Shown here piece after piece: positions 34,722 to 42,869 of a DNA stretch of 64,000 nt. Both the position numbers and the translations under genes were made by a program. Numbering within the stretch: position 1 is the stretch's first letter; every line of letters begins with the position of its first letter. The DNA is taken from assembly GCF_003148385.1 (NCBI RefSeq), contig NZ_CP029463.1, positions 2,480,001 through 2,544,000 on the forward strand. Direction: 5' to 3'. This DNA is from Flavobacterium sediminis (lineage in GTDB: Bacteria; Bacteroidota; Bacteroidia; Flavobacteriales; Flavobacteriaceae). Below the pieces are notes generated by a model that was not told the origin of the DNA, ran no database searches, and saw only the letters and a list, made by a program, of their open reading frames with translations.

Positions 34722-35018
34722 ATGGCAAAGCGATTAAATGAAGAGAATTCTATTGCAGATGTCTTGAAAGAATTCATCCAGACCAATAACCTGCAAAAAG
34801 GTATGGATAAGATTGATGTGCGTGAGGCATGGAAAAAATTGATGGGGAATGGTGTACTGAATTATACAACTGAAATAGTGCTTAAAAATGAAACACTATA
34901 TGTAGGACTTTCGTCGGCTGTTCTGAAAGAAGAATTAAGTTATGGAAAAGAAAAAATCGTGAACATGCTCAATGAAGAACTGGGAAAATCAATAATAAGA
35001 AATATTATTTTCAGATAA
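34722..35018 (+). CDS. DUF721/DciA-like protein
   Basis: 98 residues with the DUF721 pattern IADVLKEFIQTNNLQKGMDKIDVREAWKKLMG and a basic tail. DciA proteins load the replicative helicase DnaB in bacteria without DnaC, but short DUF721 proteins in Bacteroidota have not been tested in detail. It is the last gene of a three-gene run and ends at a strong terminator. Confidence 0.8.
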   Translation: MAKRLNEENSIADVLKEFIQTNNLQKGMDKIDVREAWKKLMGNGVLNYTTEIVLKNETLYVGLSSAVLKEELSYGKEKIVNMLNEELGKSIIRNIIFR

Positions 35019-35022
35019 ATAA

Positions 35023-35048
35023 AAAACGCTTCTTGAGAGAAGCGTTTT
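35023..35048. terminator. Bidirectional terminator after the DciA-like gene
   Basis: Perfect 11-bp stem AAAACGCTTCT / AGAAGCGTTTT with a 4-nt loop and flanking A and T runs; it serves the DciA-like gene and perhaps aceA from the other side. Confidence 0.88.
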
Positions 35049-35101
35049 TTTTAACAAACAAACCAAACTTAAATTGAAAGAATATTTAATTTAAGTATAT
35101 C

Positions 35102-36379
35102 TTAGAACTGAGCAGTTTCAGTTGAATCTTTCATGGCAACGGTTGAAGCTAAACCTGAAGTTACAGCATTTTGTACTTCGTCAAAATAAGAAGTACCTAC
35201 AAAGTTTTGATGTTTCACAGCTCTGAAACCTTCTTCTTGTAAAGCAAATTCTCTTTGTTGTAATTCTGAATAACCTGCCATTCCTTTTTTCTTGTATGCT
35301 AATGCTAATTCGAACATAGAAGTATTTAAAGCATGGAATCCGGCCAAAGTGATAAATTGGAATTTGTACCCCATTTTTGCTAATTCTTCACGGAATGTTT
35401 CCATTTCAGCTACGGATAATTTTGCAGCCCAGTTAAATGAAGGCGAACAGTTATACGCTAATAATTTACCGGGATATTTTGCATGGATAGCATCGGCAAA
35501 TTGTCTTGCTTGCTCTAAGTCAGGTGTAGAAGTTTCTAACCAGATCAAATCAGCATAAGGGGCGTACGATAAACCTCTGTCAATTCCTTGTTCCAATCCT
35601 GCTTTTACATAGAAGAACCCTTCAGAAGAACGTTCTCCGGTAACGAATTTATGATCTCTTTCGTCAATATCACTGGTTAACAAGTTAGCAGCATCAGCAT
35701 CTGTTCTTGCTACAATTAAAGTTGGAACTCCCATTACGTCAGCGGCTAAACGAGCAGCAATCAATTTATTGATAGCCTCTTGTGTCGGAACCAAAACTTT
35801 TCCGCCTAAGTGTCCGCATTTCTTTGCAGATGATAATTGATCTTCAAAGTGAACACCTGCCGCACCGGCTTCGATCATCGCTTTCATCAATTCAAAAGCA
35901 TTTAAGTTTCCTCCGAATCCGGCTTCCGCATCAGCAACAATAGGTACCAGATAATCTTTTTTGTTTTCAATTTTATTCACTGATTGGATTTGGTCAGCGC
36001 GTAACAAAGCATTATTGATACGTTTTACAACCATTGGAACACTGTTAGCCGGGTATAAGGATTGATCTGGGTACATTTCACCTGCCAGATTAGCATCGGC
36101 AGCTACTTGCCAACCGCTCAAATAGATCGCTTCTAAACCGGCTTCTACTTCCTGAATGGCTTGATTTCCTGTTAAAGCACCTAATCCGGCAACCCATTCC
36201 TGATTGTTTAATTTATTCCATAAAATTTCAGCACCTCTACGGGCAATACTATATTCTATTTGATAAGAACCTTGTAATTCTATTACTTTTTCAGCGGTAT
36301 AGGTTCTCTCAATCCCTTTCCATCTGGGATTTGTTGCCCAATCAGTAACTAATGCTTGAATTCTTTCTTGAGTTTTCAT
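35102..36379 (-). CDS. aceA: Isocitrate lyase
   Basis: 425 residues. The catalytic motif KKCGHLGG, the metal-binding ADAEAGFGG and the [14 protein letters not shown] stretch identify isocitrate lyase, which splits isocitrate to glyoxylate and succinate in the glyoxylate shunt. It follows aceB on the same strand after 79 bp that hold a hairpin (36431-36454) but no TAnnTTTG box, so the two are probably one transcript. Growth on acetate or fatty acids would need it. Confidence 0.97.
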   Translation of the reverse strand: MKTQERIQALVTDWATNPRWKGIERTYTAEKVIELQGSYQIEYSIARRGAEILWNKLNNQEWVAGLGALTGNQAIQEVEAGLEAIYLSGWQVAADANLAGEMYPDQSLYPANSVPMVVKRINNALLRADQIQSVNKIENKKDYLVPIVADAEAGFGGNLNAFELMKAMIEAGAAGVHFEDQLSSAKKCGHLGGKVLVPTQEAINKLIAARLAADVMGVPTLIVARTDADAANLLTSDIDERDHKFVTGERSSEGFFYVKAGLEQGIDRGLSYAPYADLIWLETSTPDLEQARQFADAIHAKYPGKLLAYNCSPSFNWAAKLSVAEMETFREELAKMGYKFQFITLAGFHALNTSMFELALAYKKKGMAGYSELQQREFALQEEGFRAVKHQNFVGTSYFDEVQNAVTSGLASTVAMKDSTETAQF

Positions 36380-36430
36380 AATTTTGTGATGTTTTAGATA
36401 GTTATTCTTTTTAATTATTTAGAGTTAAAT

Positions 36431-36454
36431 TGTCGGATGTTGCCGCATCCGACA
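36431..36454 (-). other. Intercistronic hairpin between aceB and aceA
   Basis: TGTCGGATG / CATCCGACA, a perfect 9-bp stem with a 6-nt loop. In the direction of transcription it is not followed by T residues, so it is more likely an RNA stability or processing element than a terminator. Confidence 0.6.
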
Positions 36455-36458
36455 TTTT

Positions 36459-38039
36459 TTATTGTATGTATTCGTAAGCTTTTAATGTTAAGAACTCGTC
36501 CAGAGTTTCGCTTAAAATCATTTCGGTAAATAATTGGGTTGCCAATTCAAATTTTCCTTTTGCATAGCGCTCTTCACCAACATATTCTTTAATTTTAGCT
36601 AATTCTTCCGGAATATAAGTTTTATATAGTTCAGCCGAACAAACCTTTCCGTTATCAAGTGTTACTTTTTTGTTCAACCAATGCCATAATTGTGCTCTCG
36701 AAATTTCTGCTGTAGCAGCATCTTCCATTAAGTTGTAAAGCGCGGCAGCACCAATACCCATTAACCACGATTCCACATAAAGAATCCCTACATTGATGTT
36801 TTTACGAACACCGTTTTCAGTAACTGTTCCTTTAGGTAATTCTAATAATTGAGCTTCAGTTATGTTTAATTCGTTGCGTTTTACATGTATTTGGTTTTTA
36901 GTCGGCATATTTTCATTAAATACTTTCATAGCTAAAGGAACTAATGCCGGGTGTGCTACCCAGGTACCATCGTGACCATTTTTTGCTTCACGTTCTTTAT
37001 CGGCTTTCACTTTGTCAAAAGCAATTTGGTTAGCCTCTTCGTCGTTCTTGATCGGAATTTGAGCCGCCATTCCACCAATTGCCATAACATTGCGTTTGTG
37101 GCAAACCTGAATTACGCGTAAAGAATAAGCACTCATAAAAGGGCTGGTCATCGTAACCTGATCCCTGTCCGGAACCAAAAAGTCAGGATGTTGGTTTAGT
37201 TTTTTGATATAGGAAAAAATATAATCCCAACGACCGCAATTCAAACCAGCCATGTGCTCTTTTAATTCGTAAATGATCTCGTCTAACTGGAAACTGGCTG
37301 TAATGGTTTCAATTAATACCGTAGCTTTTATAGTTCCTTGTGGGATTTTTAAATAATCCTGAGCAAAAGCAAAAACAGCATTCCACCAGCGGGCTTCTTC
37401 GTAATGTTCTAGTTTAGGTAAATAGAAGAAAGGAGCTAAACCTTGTGCCAATAGAGCCTGCGCATTATGGAAAAAGAACAAACCGAAATCAACTAATGAT
37501 CCGGACATTTTTGTTCCGTTCACTTCAATGTTCTTTTCATCCAGATGTAAACCGCGTGGTCTGACTAGCAAAGTAGCTGTATTTTCATTTAATTGATAGG
37601 ATTTACCATTTTGTTCTAATGAAATGGTTTGGTTAACAGCATCTTTTAAATTTTGTTGACCTTCCATTAAATTGTTCCAAGTAGGAGAGCAACTGTCTTC
37701 AAAGTCAGCCATAAACATTTTTGCTCCTGAGTTCAGTGCATTAATGACCATTTTGCGATCTACAGGTCCGGTTATTTCAACTCTTCTGTCTAATAAAATC
37801 TCCGGAATCGGAGCTGCAGTCCAGTCACCTTCTCTGACGGCTTTTGTTTCACTCGGAAAAACAGGCTTTTCCCCTTGGTTAAACTTTTCTTGTTGTTGAA
37901 CTCTTTTTTGAAGTAAGGTCAAACGTTCTTGATTGAAGTTTTGATGTAGTGCTTCTAAAAAAGCCAAAGCTTCATCGGTTACAATAGCGTTGTGCTTTGC
38001 GATTGCTTTAATCTGAATATTGTTAACTGATGTTTCCAT
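36459..38039 (-). CDS. aceB: Malate synthase A
   Basis: 526 residues from the ATG at 38039 (METSVNNIQIKA); the longer frame would run through the promoter. The MS-A motifs FMADFEDSCSPTWNNLMEGQ, LLVRPRGLHLDEKNI and WVAHPALVPLAM are visible. It condenses glyoxylate with acetyl-CoA to malate, completing the glyoxylate shunt with aceA. A divergent ScfR/RamB-like regulator is encoded across the 181-bp intergenic region, which contains palindromic sites. Confidence 0.97.
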   Translation of the reverse strand: METSVNNIQIKAIAKHNAIVTDEALAFLEALHQNFNQERLTLLQKRVQQQEKFNQGEKPVFPSETKAVREGDWTAAPIPEILLDRRVEITGPVDRKMVINALNSGAKMFMADFEDSCSPTWNNLMEGQQNLKDAVNQTISLEQNGKSYQLNENTATLLVRPRGLHLDEKNIEVNGTKMSGSLVDFGLFFFHNAQALLAQGLAPFFYLPKLEHYEEARWWNAVFAFAQDYLKIPQGTIKATVLIETITASFQLDEIIYELKEHMAGLNCGRWDYIFSYIKKLNQHPDFLVPDRDQVTMTSPFMSAYSLRVIQVCHKRNVMAIGGMAAQIPIKNDEEANQIAFDKVKADKEREAKNGHDGTWVAHPALVPLAMKVFNENMPTKNQIHVKRNELNITEAQLLELPKGTVTENGVRKNINVGILYVESWLMGIGAAALYNLMEDAATAEISRAQLWHWLNKKVTLDNGKVCSAELYKTYIPEELAKIKEYVGEERYAKGKFELATQLFTEMILSETLDEFLTLKAYEYIQ

Positions 38040-38096
38040 AAGTTTATGTTTTTGTTTTCTGCGTACAATATTATAAAATAAAAAAATACAAAACAA

Positions 38097-38108
38097 GCGA
38101 ACGTTCGC
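38097..38108. promoter_or_regulatory. Perfect palindrome, candidate ace operator
   Basis: GCGAACGTTCGC is a perfect 12-bp palindrome 58 bp upstream of aceB. Its right arm continues as TTCGCAAAAATG, which recurs at 38139-38150. The half-site TTCGCAAA / TTTGCGAA resembles RamB-type sites as I recall them. Confidence 0.5.
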
Positions 38109-38138
38109 AAAAATGAATAAAAAAATTAAAAATTGTAT

Positions 38139-38150
38139 TTCGCAAAAATG
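38139..38150. promoter_or_regulatory. Second TTCGCAAAAATG site, upstream of the regulator gene
   Basis: Identical 12-mer to 38104-38115, 35 bp away, and directly before the -7 box of the regulator (38154-38161), so autoregulation is plausible. Confidence 0.45.
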
Positions 38151-38153
38151 TTA

Positions 38154-38161
38154 TATCTTTG
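38154..38161 (+). promoter_or_regulatory. -7 promoter box of the ScfR-type regulator
   Basis: TATCTTTG matches TAnnTTTG exactly; 59 bp before the ATG at 38221. Confidence 0.55.
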
Positions 38162-38220
38162 TTTTGAGTAGTAAAATAAAGCGTTGACGCAATTTTTTGT
38201 TTTTTATAAAAAATTAGAAA

Positions 38221-39702
38221 ATGATAGAAGAAGAGTACATTCGATTGATTTTTGGTCTGAAATTAAAGCAAATTAGGACAGATAAAAATTTGTCTTTGTT
38301 TGGTTTAGCTAAAATTACGGGCTTGTCTAAGTCTTATTTGAATGAAATTGAGAAAGGGAAAAAATATCCGAAGCGCGATAAGATTGTAACTTTAGCAGAA
38401 GCATTGGAAACCAGTTATGATAATTTGGTTTCTTTAAAATTGGATAAAAATCTGGCGCCAATCGGGGAAATTTTGCAGTCGCGAATTTTAAAAGAAATTC
38501 CATTGGATATTTTCGGGATCAAAGAAAGTGATTTGATTGACATAATTGCAGAAGCACCGTTAAAGGTGAATGCTTTTATCAGTACGCTTTTTGAAATAGC
38601 CAAACATTATAATCTAACTCGGGAAAGTTTCTTTCTGGCAGCCTTACGTTCGTATCAGGAAGCAAATAATAATTATTTTGAGGAAATTGAGCTTCAGGTC
38701 GAAAAGTTTGCAAAAGCCTATTCCATTGATCTGTCAAAACGGTTAAAGGTTTCTGACTTAGAAGAGATACTAATAGAAGAGTACGGCTACACTATTAATA
38801 ATGAGGAATTAACACAGCATAAAGAATTAAACAACCTGCGTTCGGTCTTTGTACCAAGCTCTAAAACTTTGCTGGTCTCTTCTGAAACAGATGATTCACA
38901 GCGCTTGTTTATTTACGCTAAAGAAATAGCGTATAATTTTTTAAATATAACGGATCGCTTATATACTTTCTCCTGGATCAAATTTGATAGTTTTGATCAG
39001 GTACTGAATAATTTTATGGCCTCTTATTTTGCAGGAGCACTTTTGATTCCGAGAAAAGAATTGGTTACGGCTTTGAAGTCGTTTTTTGAAGAAAAGATAT
39101 ATAATAGTCAAAAATTTCAGACATTGATGTATCGTTTTACGGATTCGCCGGAAACGTTTTTTCAGCGTTTGACCAATGTGCTGCCGAAAGATTTTAATCT
39201 GAAGAACTTATTCTTCTTAAGATTCAGCCATAAAGCCGGTCGTGATTATTATCAGTTGACCAAGGAATTGCATATAACAAACTTGTTAGAACCACATGCA
39301 AATGAACGAAATGAGCATTATTGTCGCCGTTGGGTATCGATAAGAACACTGGGAGAGATAGCGCAGGAAGGAAAAGAAAATCCTGTTTTTGACACACAGA
39401 TTTCGTCTTATGTTCATACTGATAATGAATACTTTGTTTTTTCATCAGCGACTAAAGATCCGTTTAGAAGTGGTTATTATAGAAGTATTGCTTTAGGAAT
39501 TATGATCTCGGCACATTCGCAAAGTAAAATTACGTTCTTTAATGATGAAAAACTGAAGAGAAGTAGGGTAGGAGTAACTTGTGAAACTTGTGCTATTGCT
39601 GATTGTAAAGAGCGAGTAGCGCCGCCAAGAGCATTGGAACGAAAAGAACGTTTTCAACTGACCGATAAAGTTGTGGAAGCTATCCGGGAAAAGTATAAAT
39701 AA
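38221..39702 (+). CDS. XRE regulator of the ScfR/RamB type (short-chain fatty acyl regulator)
   Basis: 493 residues. An N-terminal helix-turn-helix (about 10-67: LGLKQIRTDKNLSLFGLAK then LSKSYLNEIEKGK) is followed by an IrrE-like middle in which the zincin HExxH is replaced by AKEIAYNF (about residue 240), and by a C-terminal domain with a Cys cluster VTCETCAIADCKERVAPPRALERK, as in DUF2083 ScfR proteins. Members such as RamB sense acyl-CoA status and control acetate and glyoxylate genes. It is divergent from aceB-aceA, so it is the likely regulator of that operon and itself. It ends at a shared terminator with ndk. Confidence 0.88.
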   Translation: MIEEEYIRLIFGLKLKQIRTDKNLSLFGLAKITGLSKSYLNEIEKGKKYPKRDKIVTLAEALETSYDNLVSLKLDKNLAPIGEILQSRILKEIPLDIFGIKESDLIDIIAEAPLKVNAFISTLFEIAKHYNLTRESFFLAALRSYQEANNNYFEEIELQVEKFAKAYSIDLSKRLKVSDLEEILIEEYGYTINNEELTQHKELNNLRSVFVPSSKTLLVSSETDDSQRLFIYAKEIAYNFLNITDRLYTFSWIKFDSFDQVLNNFMASYFAGALLIPRKELVTALKSFFEEKIYNSQKFQTLMYRFTDSPETFFQRLTNVLPKDFNLKNLFFLRFSHKAGRDYYQLTKELHITNLLEPHANERNEHYCRRWVSIRTLGEIAQEGKENPVFDTQISSYVHTDNEYFVFSSATKDPFRSGYYRSIALGIMISAHSQSKITFFNDEKLKRSRVGVTCETCAIADCKERVAPPRALERKERFQLTDKVVEAIREKYK

Positions 39703-39704
39703 AA

Positions 39705-39729
39705 AAAATCCGCTCTAAAAGCGGATTTT
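39705..39729. terminator. Bidirectional terminator between regulator and ndk
   Basis: AAAATCCGCT / AGCGGATTTT with a 5-nt loop, between convergent genes. Confidence 0.88.
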
Positions 39730-39752
39730 TTTATATTGTGAAGTTCTTTATA

Positions 39753-40172
39753 CTAGAACATTTCTCTTCCTGCAAAGTGGAAAGCACCTTCGATGGCAGC
39801 GTTCTCATCAGAATCTGAACCGTGAACTGCATTTTCACCGATTGAAGTTGCATATTTTTTACGGATTGTTCCTTCAGCTGCTTCAGCCGGGTTTGTAGCA
39901 CCGATTAAAGTACGGAAATCTTCCACAGCGTTATCTTTTTCTAAGATAGCAGCAACAATCGGACCTCTTGTCATGAATTCTACTAATTCACCGAAGAAAG
40001 GTCTTTCAGCGTGAACTGCGTAAAATTGTTGAGCATCAGCAACTGTTAATTGAGTTAATTTCATTGCTACGATTCTGAAACCACCTTCAGTAATCATATT
40101 TAAAATTCCACCGATGTGTCCGTTTTCAACAGCATCAGGTTTAATCATTGTAAAAGTTCTATTACTTGCCAT
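39753..40172 (-). CDS. ndk: Nucleoside diphosphate kinase
   Basis: 139 residues. The active-site motif [12 protein letters not shown] with the phospho-histidine and the N-terminal [17 protein letters not shown] are diagnostic. The enzyme equilibrates nucleoside di- and triphosphates, working as an oligomer in the cytoplasm. A TACCTTTG -7 box lies 14 bp upstream. Confidence 0.97.
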   Translation of the reverse strand: MASNRTFTMIKPDAVENGHIGGILNMITEGGFRIVAMKLTQLTVADAQQFYAVHAERPFFGELVEFMTRGPIVAAILEKDNAVEDFRTLIGATNPAEAAEGTIRKKYATSIGENAVHGSDSDENAAIEGAFHFAGREMF

Positions 40173-40186
40173 TTTAAAATTTTTTG

Positions 40187-40194
40187 CAAAGGTA
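40187..40194 (-). promoter_or_regulatory. -7 promoter box of ndk
   Basis: The minus strand reads TACCTTTG (TAnnTTTG), 14 bp before the ATG, implying a very short leader. Confidence 0.6.
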
Positions 40195-40228
40195 ACACTT
40201 TGTGAAGTAAATACAAGTTAAAACTGAA

Positions 40229-41059
40229 TTATTGTACAAGGCTTCTGGCAACTCTAAAGCCATAGAACTCATGAGTTTTGTTCGGATAAGTAGAAATACG
40301 GTTTGCAGGTCTTAAATAACTTGTTTTACTATCCCAAGAACCACCTCTTACGCTTCTTCTTTCGCCCATTTCCGGACCTTTGGGATTATTGCCGGCTTCA
40401 ATTAAATAGTAATCCTGGTTATACCAGTCCCAGCACCATTCCCAAACATTTCCACTCATATCATAAATACCTAATTCGTTAGGTAATTTTGTGCCTACTG
40501 TATGGGGAGCTCCTTTACTATTACTTTTATGCCAGGCTATTTTGTCTGCTTCGTCTCCACCGCTGTATTTTGTTTTTTTGCTTGTCTTTCCTCCCTTAGC
40601 GGCATATTCCCATTCTGCTTCGGTAGGGAGTCTGTATCCGTTTGCTTTGAAGTTGCAAACATAGTTAGGACCTCTTTTACTGTATACAGGAGTTAATTTT
40701 TCTTTTTTGCTTAACCAATTACAATAGGCTACGGCTTCTTCCCAGGTAACATTGTTAATAGGTAGATTATCATGCCATCCCCATTCAGGTTTAGGAGGCA
40801 TATTCAATTTGTTAGCTTTTACAAATTGCTTCCATTCCCATACCGTAACTTCGAATTTTGACATTAAAAAGGAGTTAACTTGAACATCGTGTTCTTTTTG
40901 TTCGTCAATATCTGCCAAGGCATCAGATCCTTTTGAGCCCATCTTAAATGAACCACCTTCAACTTTTATTAAAGAAGGGTTAGGAAAATCGACAGAACTG
41001 TTAGATAGGAAAATTAAGGTTAATAACAAGAATAATGATAAAAGGGTAATTTTTTTCAT
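40229..41059 (-). CDS. Formylglycine-generating enzyme family protein (SUMF1/GldJ-like fold)
   Basis: 276 residues with an N-terminal signal or anchor (MKKITLLSLFLLLTLIFLS). The FGE-sulfatase domain is clear: MGSKGSDALADIDEQKEH, YRLPTEAEWEYAAKGG, DMSGNVWEWCWDW and RRSVRGGSWDS, ending YGFRVARS. In Bacteroidota this fold is used in GldJ/GldK gliding lipoproteins and in stand-alone secreted proteins. The catalytic Cys pair of true FGE is not evident, so a binding or structural role is possible. A TATCTTTG -7 box precedes it. Confidence 0.88.
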   Translation of the reverse strand: MKKITLLSLFLLLTLIFLSNSSVDFPNPSLIKVEGGSFKMGSKGSDALADIDEQKEHDVQVNSFLMSKFEVTVWEWKQFVKANKLNMPPKPEWGWHDNLPINNVTWEEAVAYCNWLSKKEKLTPVYSKRGPNYVCNFKANGYRLPTEAEWEYAAKGGKTSKKTKYSGGDEADKIAWHKSNSKGAPHTVGTKLPNELGIYDMSGNVWEWCWDWYNQDYYLIEAGNNPKGPEMGERRSVRGGSWDSKTSYLRPANRISTYPNKTHEFYGFRVARSLVQ

Positions 41060-41082
41060 AAGTTGTTAAAATTAAATTTCGG

Positions 41083-41090
41083 CAAAGATA
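41083..41090 (-). promoter_or_regulatory. -7 promoter box of the FGE-like gene
   Basis: The minus strand reads TATCTTTG (TAnnTTTG), 23 bp upstream of the ATG. Confidence 0.55.
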
Positions 41091-41130
41091 ACCAATATTT
41101 AACATTAACATAAAAATATGTGAAAAATAT

Positions 41131-41204
41131 AAATAAATCGATTTATTTTTGATAAAAATCAAATAAATTATGTTTTTTATCGATTTTTGATGCTTTTTAT
41201 CGAT
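41131..41204. repeat. Cluster of ATCGAT sites with an 18-bp perfect palindrome
   Basis: AAATAAATCGATTTATTT (41131-41148) is a perfect palindrome; two further ATCGAT sites at 41179 and 41199 lie in TTTTTATCGATTTTT repeats spaced 20 bp. The cluster is just past the bshC stop codon. Confidence 0.55.
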
Positions 41205-41206
41205 TT

Positions 41207-42802
41207 TTAGAGCTTAAAAATTGTAAAATTATCATTAAAGCAATTAAAATAATTTTTTAATGAAGATATAAATTGTTTTGTGTTAATTTCGTTTGATAAT
41301 TCGGATATATTTAAGATTCTTTCTTGTAAGCTTTCATTAGGAAATAGAGAGTCTTTAAGTTCTAAAATACGTTCCAGCTTGTCTTGTTGCTTTATTTTTT
41401 CTGCTCTTAGAAGCTTTTTTTCTAATTTATAAAGTCCGTTTAATTGTTTTTGCTCCTGAGCTTTAACTGCTTTTAAAAAAGAAACATCTGTTTTTTCTGT
41501 TATTTCATACAATTGACTAAATTGTAAGGATAACTGTTCTTTAAGCTTGGAAAAATCTAAAGGGAAATCAGCCAGTTCTTTCGTTTTTACGTTTAGAAGT
41601 TCGTTTTTTTTCAGGAATAAGTCTTTCCAATTCAATTCCAGTTTGTCTATTTTTCGGAGTTGTTTTTCAGTAACGGCTACTGCACTATTTCTAACATACA
41701 GAATAGGAAAAGTTACTTTAAACTGTTTGAACATGTTTTTTAATTCTAACCAGTAAGCAATTTCTCCACCACCACCTATATAACATAGATTGGGTAAAAT
41801 GACTTCCTGGTAAAGCGGACGTAAAATAACATTAGGGCTGAATTTTTCCGGCTGAGTTTCTAATTCGTTTAGTAGTTCTTCTTCAGAAAAAGACAGGTTG
41901 GTGTTTAAAACCTGATAATGATCGTTTATTTTAACAATTCGTTCTCTCAGGTTATCTTCAATATAGAATAAGTTGATTTCTCGTGGATTAACCTGTATTT
42001 TATAGTTTTCTTTTTCGAAGAAAGGTAAAGTTTCCTGAACGGCATTAAAACTTTTTTGGTTGCGTAATTCTTCTTTGAAGTAAGGAATCATTTGTTGTTT
42101 CAATTCCTTATCGTCTCCGTCAACGATCACCAAACCGTGATCTTTGAAAAGTTCATTTACGAGATATCGGGTAGCAATTGCTAGATTGTGGTGTTCTAAA
42201 TAGGATTTTCGGAACAGCTCTTTCATTTGCTTAGCGTTAGTTCCGATGCCTAGTTCTAATTCCAATATGTCAAAAACCTTGTCTAAGCCTTCTGTTGAGA
42301 GTCGGCCAACCGGTCCTTTAGCATCTCTGTTCCAACTTATTTTTTTACCATTCAGGAAAAAGTGATTGATCTCATCAAAATCATGATCTTCCGTAGCCAT
42401 CCAATATACCGGTACAAAATCATAATCAGGATATTGCGTTTTTAAAACTTCTGCCGTCTTAATAGCGGCAACAATCTTGTAGATAAAATACAGCGGTCCG
42501 GTAAACAGGCTTAACTGATGTCCGGTAGTAATAGTGAAAGTGTTTTGCGAACGTAAAGTTTCAATATTGTTACCTGTACTTTCGGAAATAGGAATCCCTT
42601 TGTATTGGTTTTCTAAAGACTGAACCAAAACAGTACGGTTGCCTGAGAAATTTTCTTTTTTTTCGGCAATTTGTGCTTCGAATTCTTCTACACGAGAAAA
42701 GCGATTGTATAACGTTTGAACTTCCTTTTTCTGATTGAGATAATCTACAATTAGTTTTGAAAAATATCCGGATTCTTGAAACGTTATACAGTCGCTAGGC
42801 AT
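41207..42802 (-). CDS. bshC: BshC, bacillithiol biosynthesis cysteine-adding enzyme
   Basis: 531 residues. The BshC-type N-terminal part has ITTGHQLSLFTGPLYFIYKIV and PVYWMATEDHDFDEI, with a later GGGGEIAYWLELK; the C-terminal half is a long helical coiled coil (about 375-475). BshC adds cysteine to glucosamine-malate to finish bacillithiol, a cytosolic thiol used in Bacteroidota and Firmicutes. BshA and BshB are not in the window. A TAATTTTG -7 box (42841-42848) lies 38 bp upstream. Confidence 0.93.
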   Translation of the reverse strand: MPSDCITFQESGYFSKLIVDYLNQKKEVQTLYNRFSRVEEFEAQIAEKKENFSGNRTVLVQSLENQYKGIPISESTGNNIETLRSQNTFTITTGHQLSLFTGPLYFIYKIVAAIKTAEVLKTQYPDYDFVPVYWMATEDHDFDEINHFFLNGKKISWNRDAKGPVGRLSTEGLDKVFDILELELGIGTNAKQMKELFRKSYLEHHNLAIATRYLVNELFKDHGLVIVDGDDKELKQQMIPYFKEELRNQKSFNAVQETLPFFEKENYKIQVNPREINLFYIEDNLRERIVKINDHYQVLNTNLSFSEEELLNELETQPEKFSPNVILRPLYQEVILPNLCYIGGGGEIAYWLELKNMFKQFKVTFPILYVRNSAVAVTEKQLRKIDKLELNWKDLFLKKNELLNVKTKELADFPLDFSKLKEQLSLQFSQLYEITEKTDVSFLKAVKAQEQKQLNGLYKLEKKLLRAEKIKQQDKLERILELKDSLFPNESLQERILNISELSNEINTKQFISSLKNYFNCFNDNFTIFKL

Positions 42803-42840
42803 AGTTAAAATTTTTGCTAAAATACTAAAAATGCACGGAA

Positions 42841-42848
42841 CAAAATTA
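42841..42848 (-). promoter_or_regulatory. -7 promoter box of bshC
   Basis: The minus strand reads TAATTTTG (TAnnTTTG), 38 bp before the ATG. Confidence 0.5.
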
Positions 42849-42869
42849 GCTTTAACAAAGGGTTATGAT

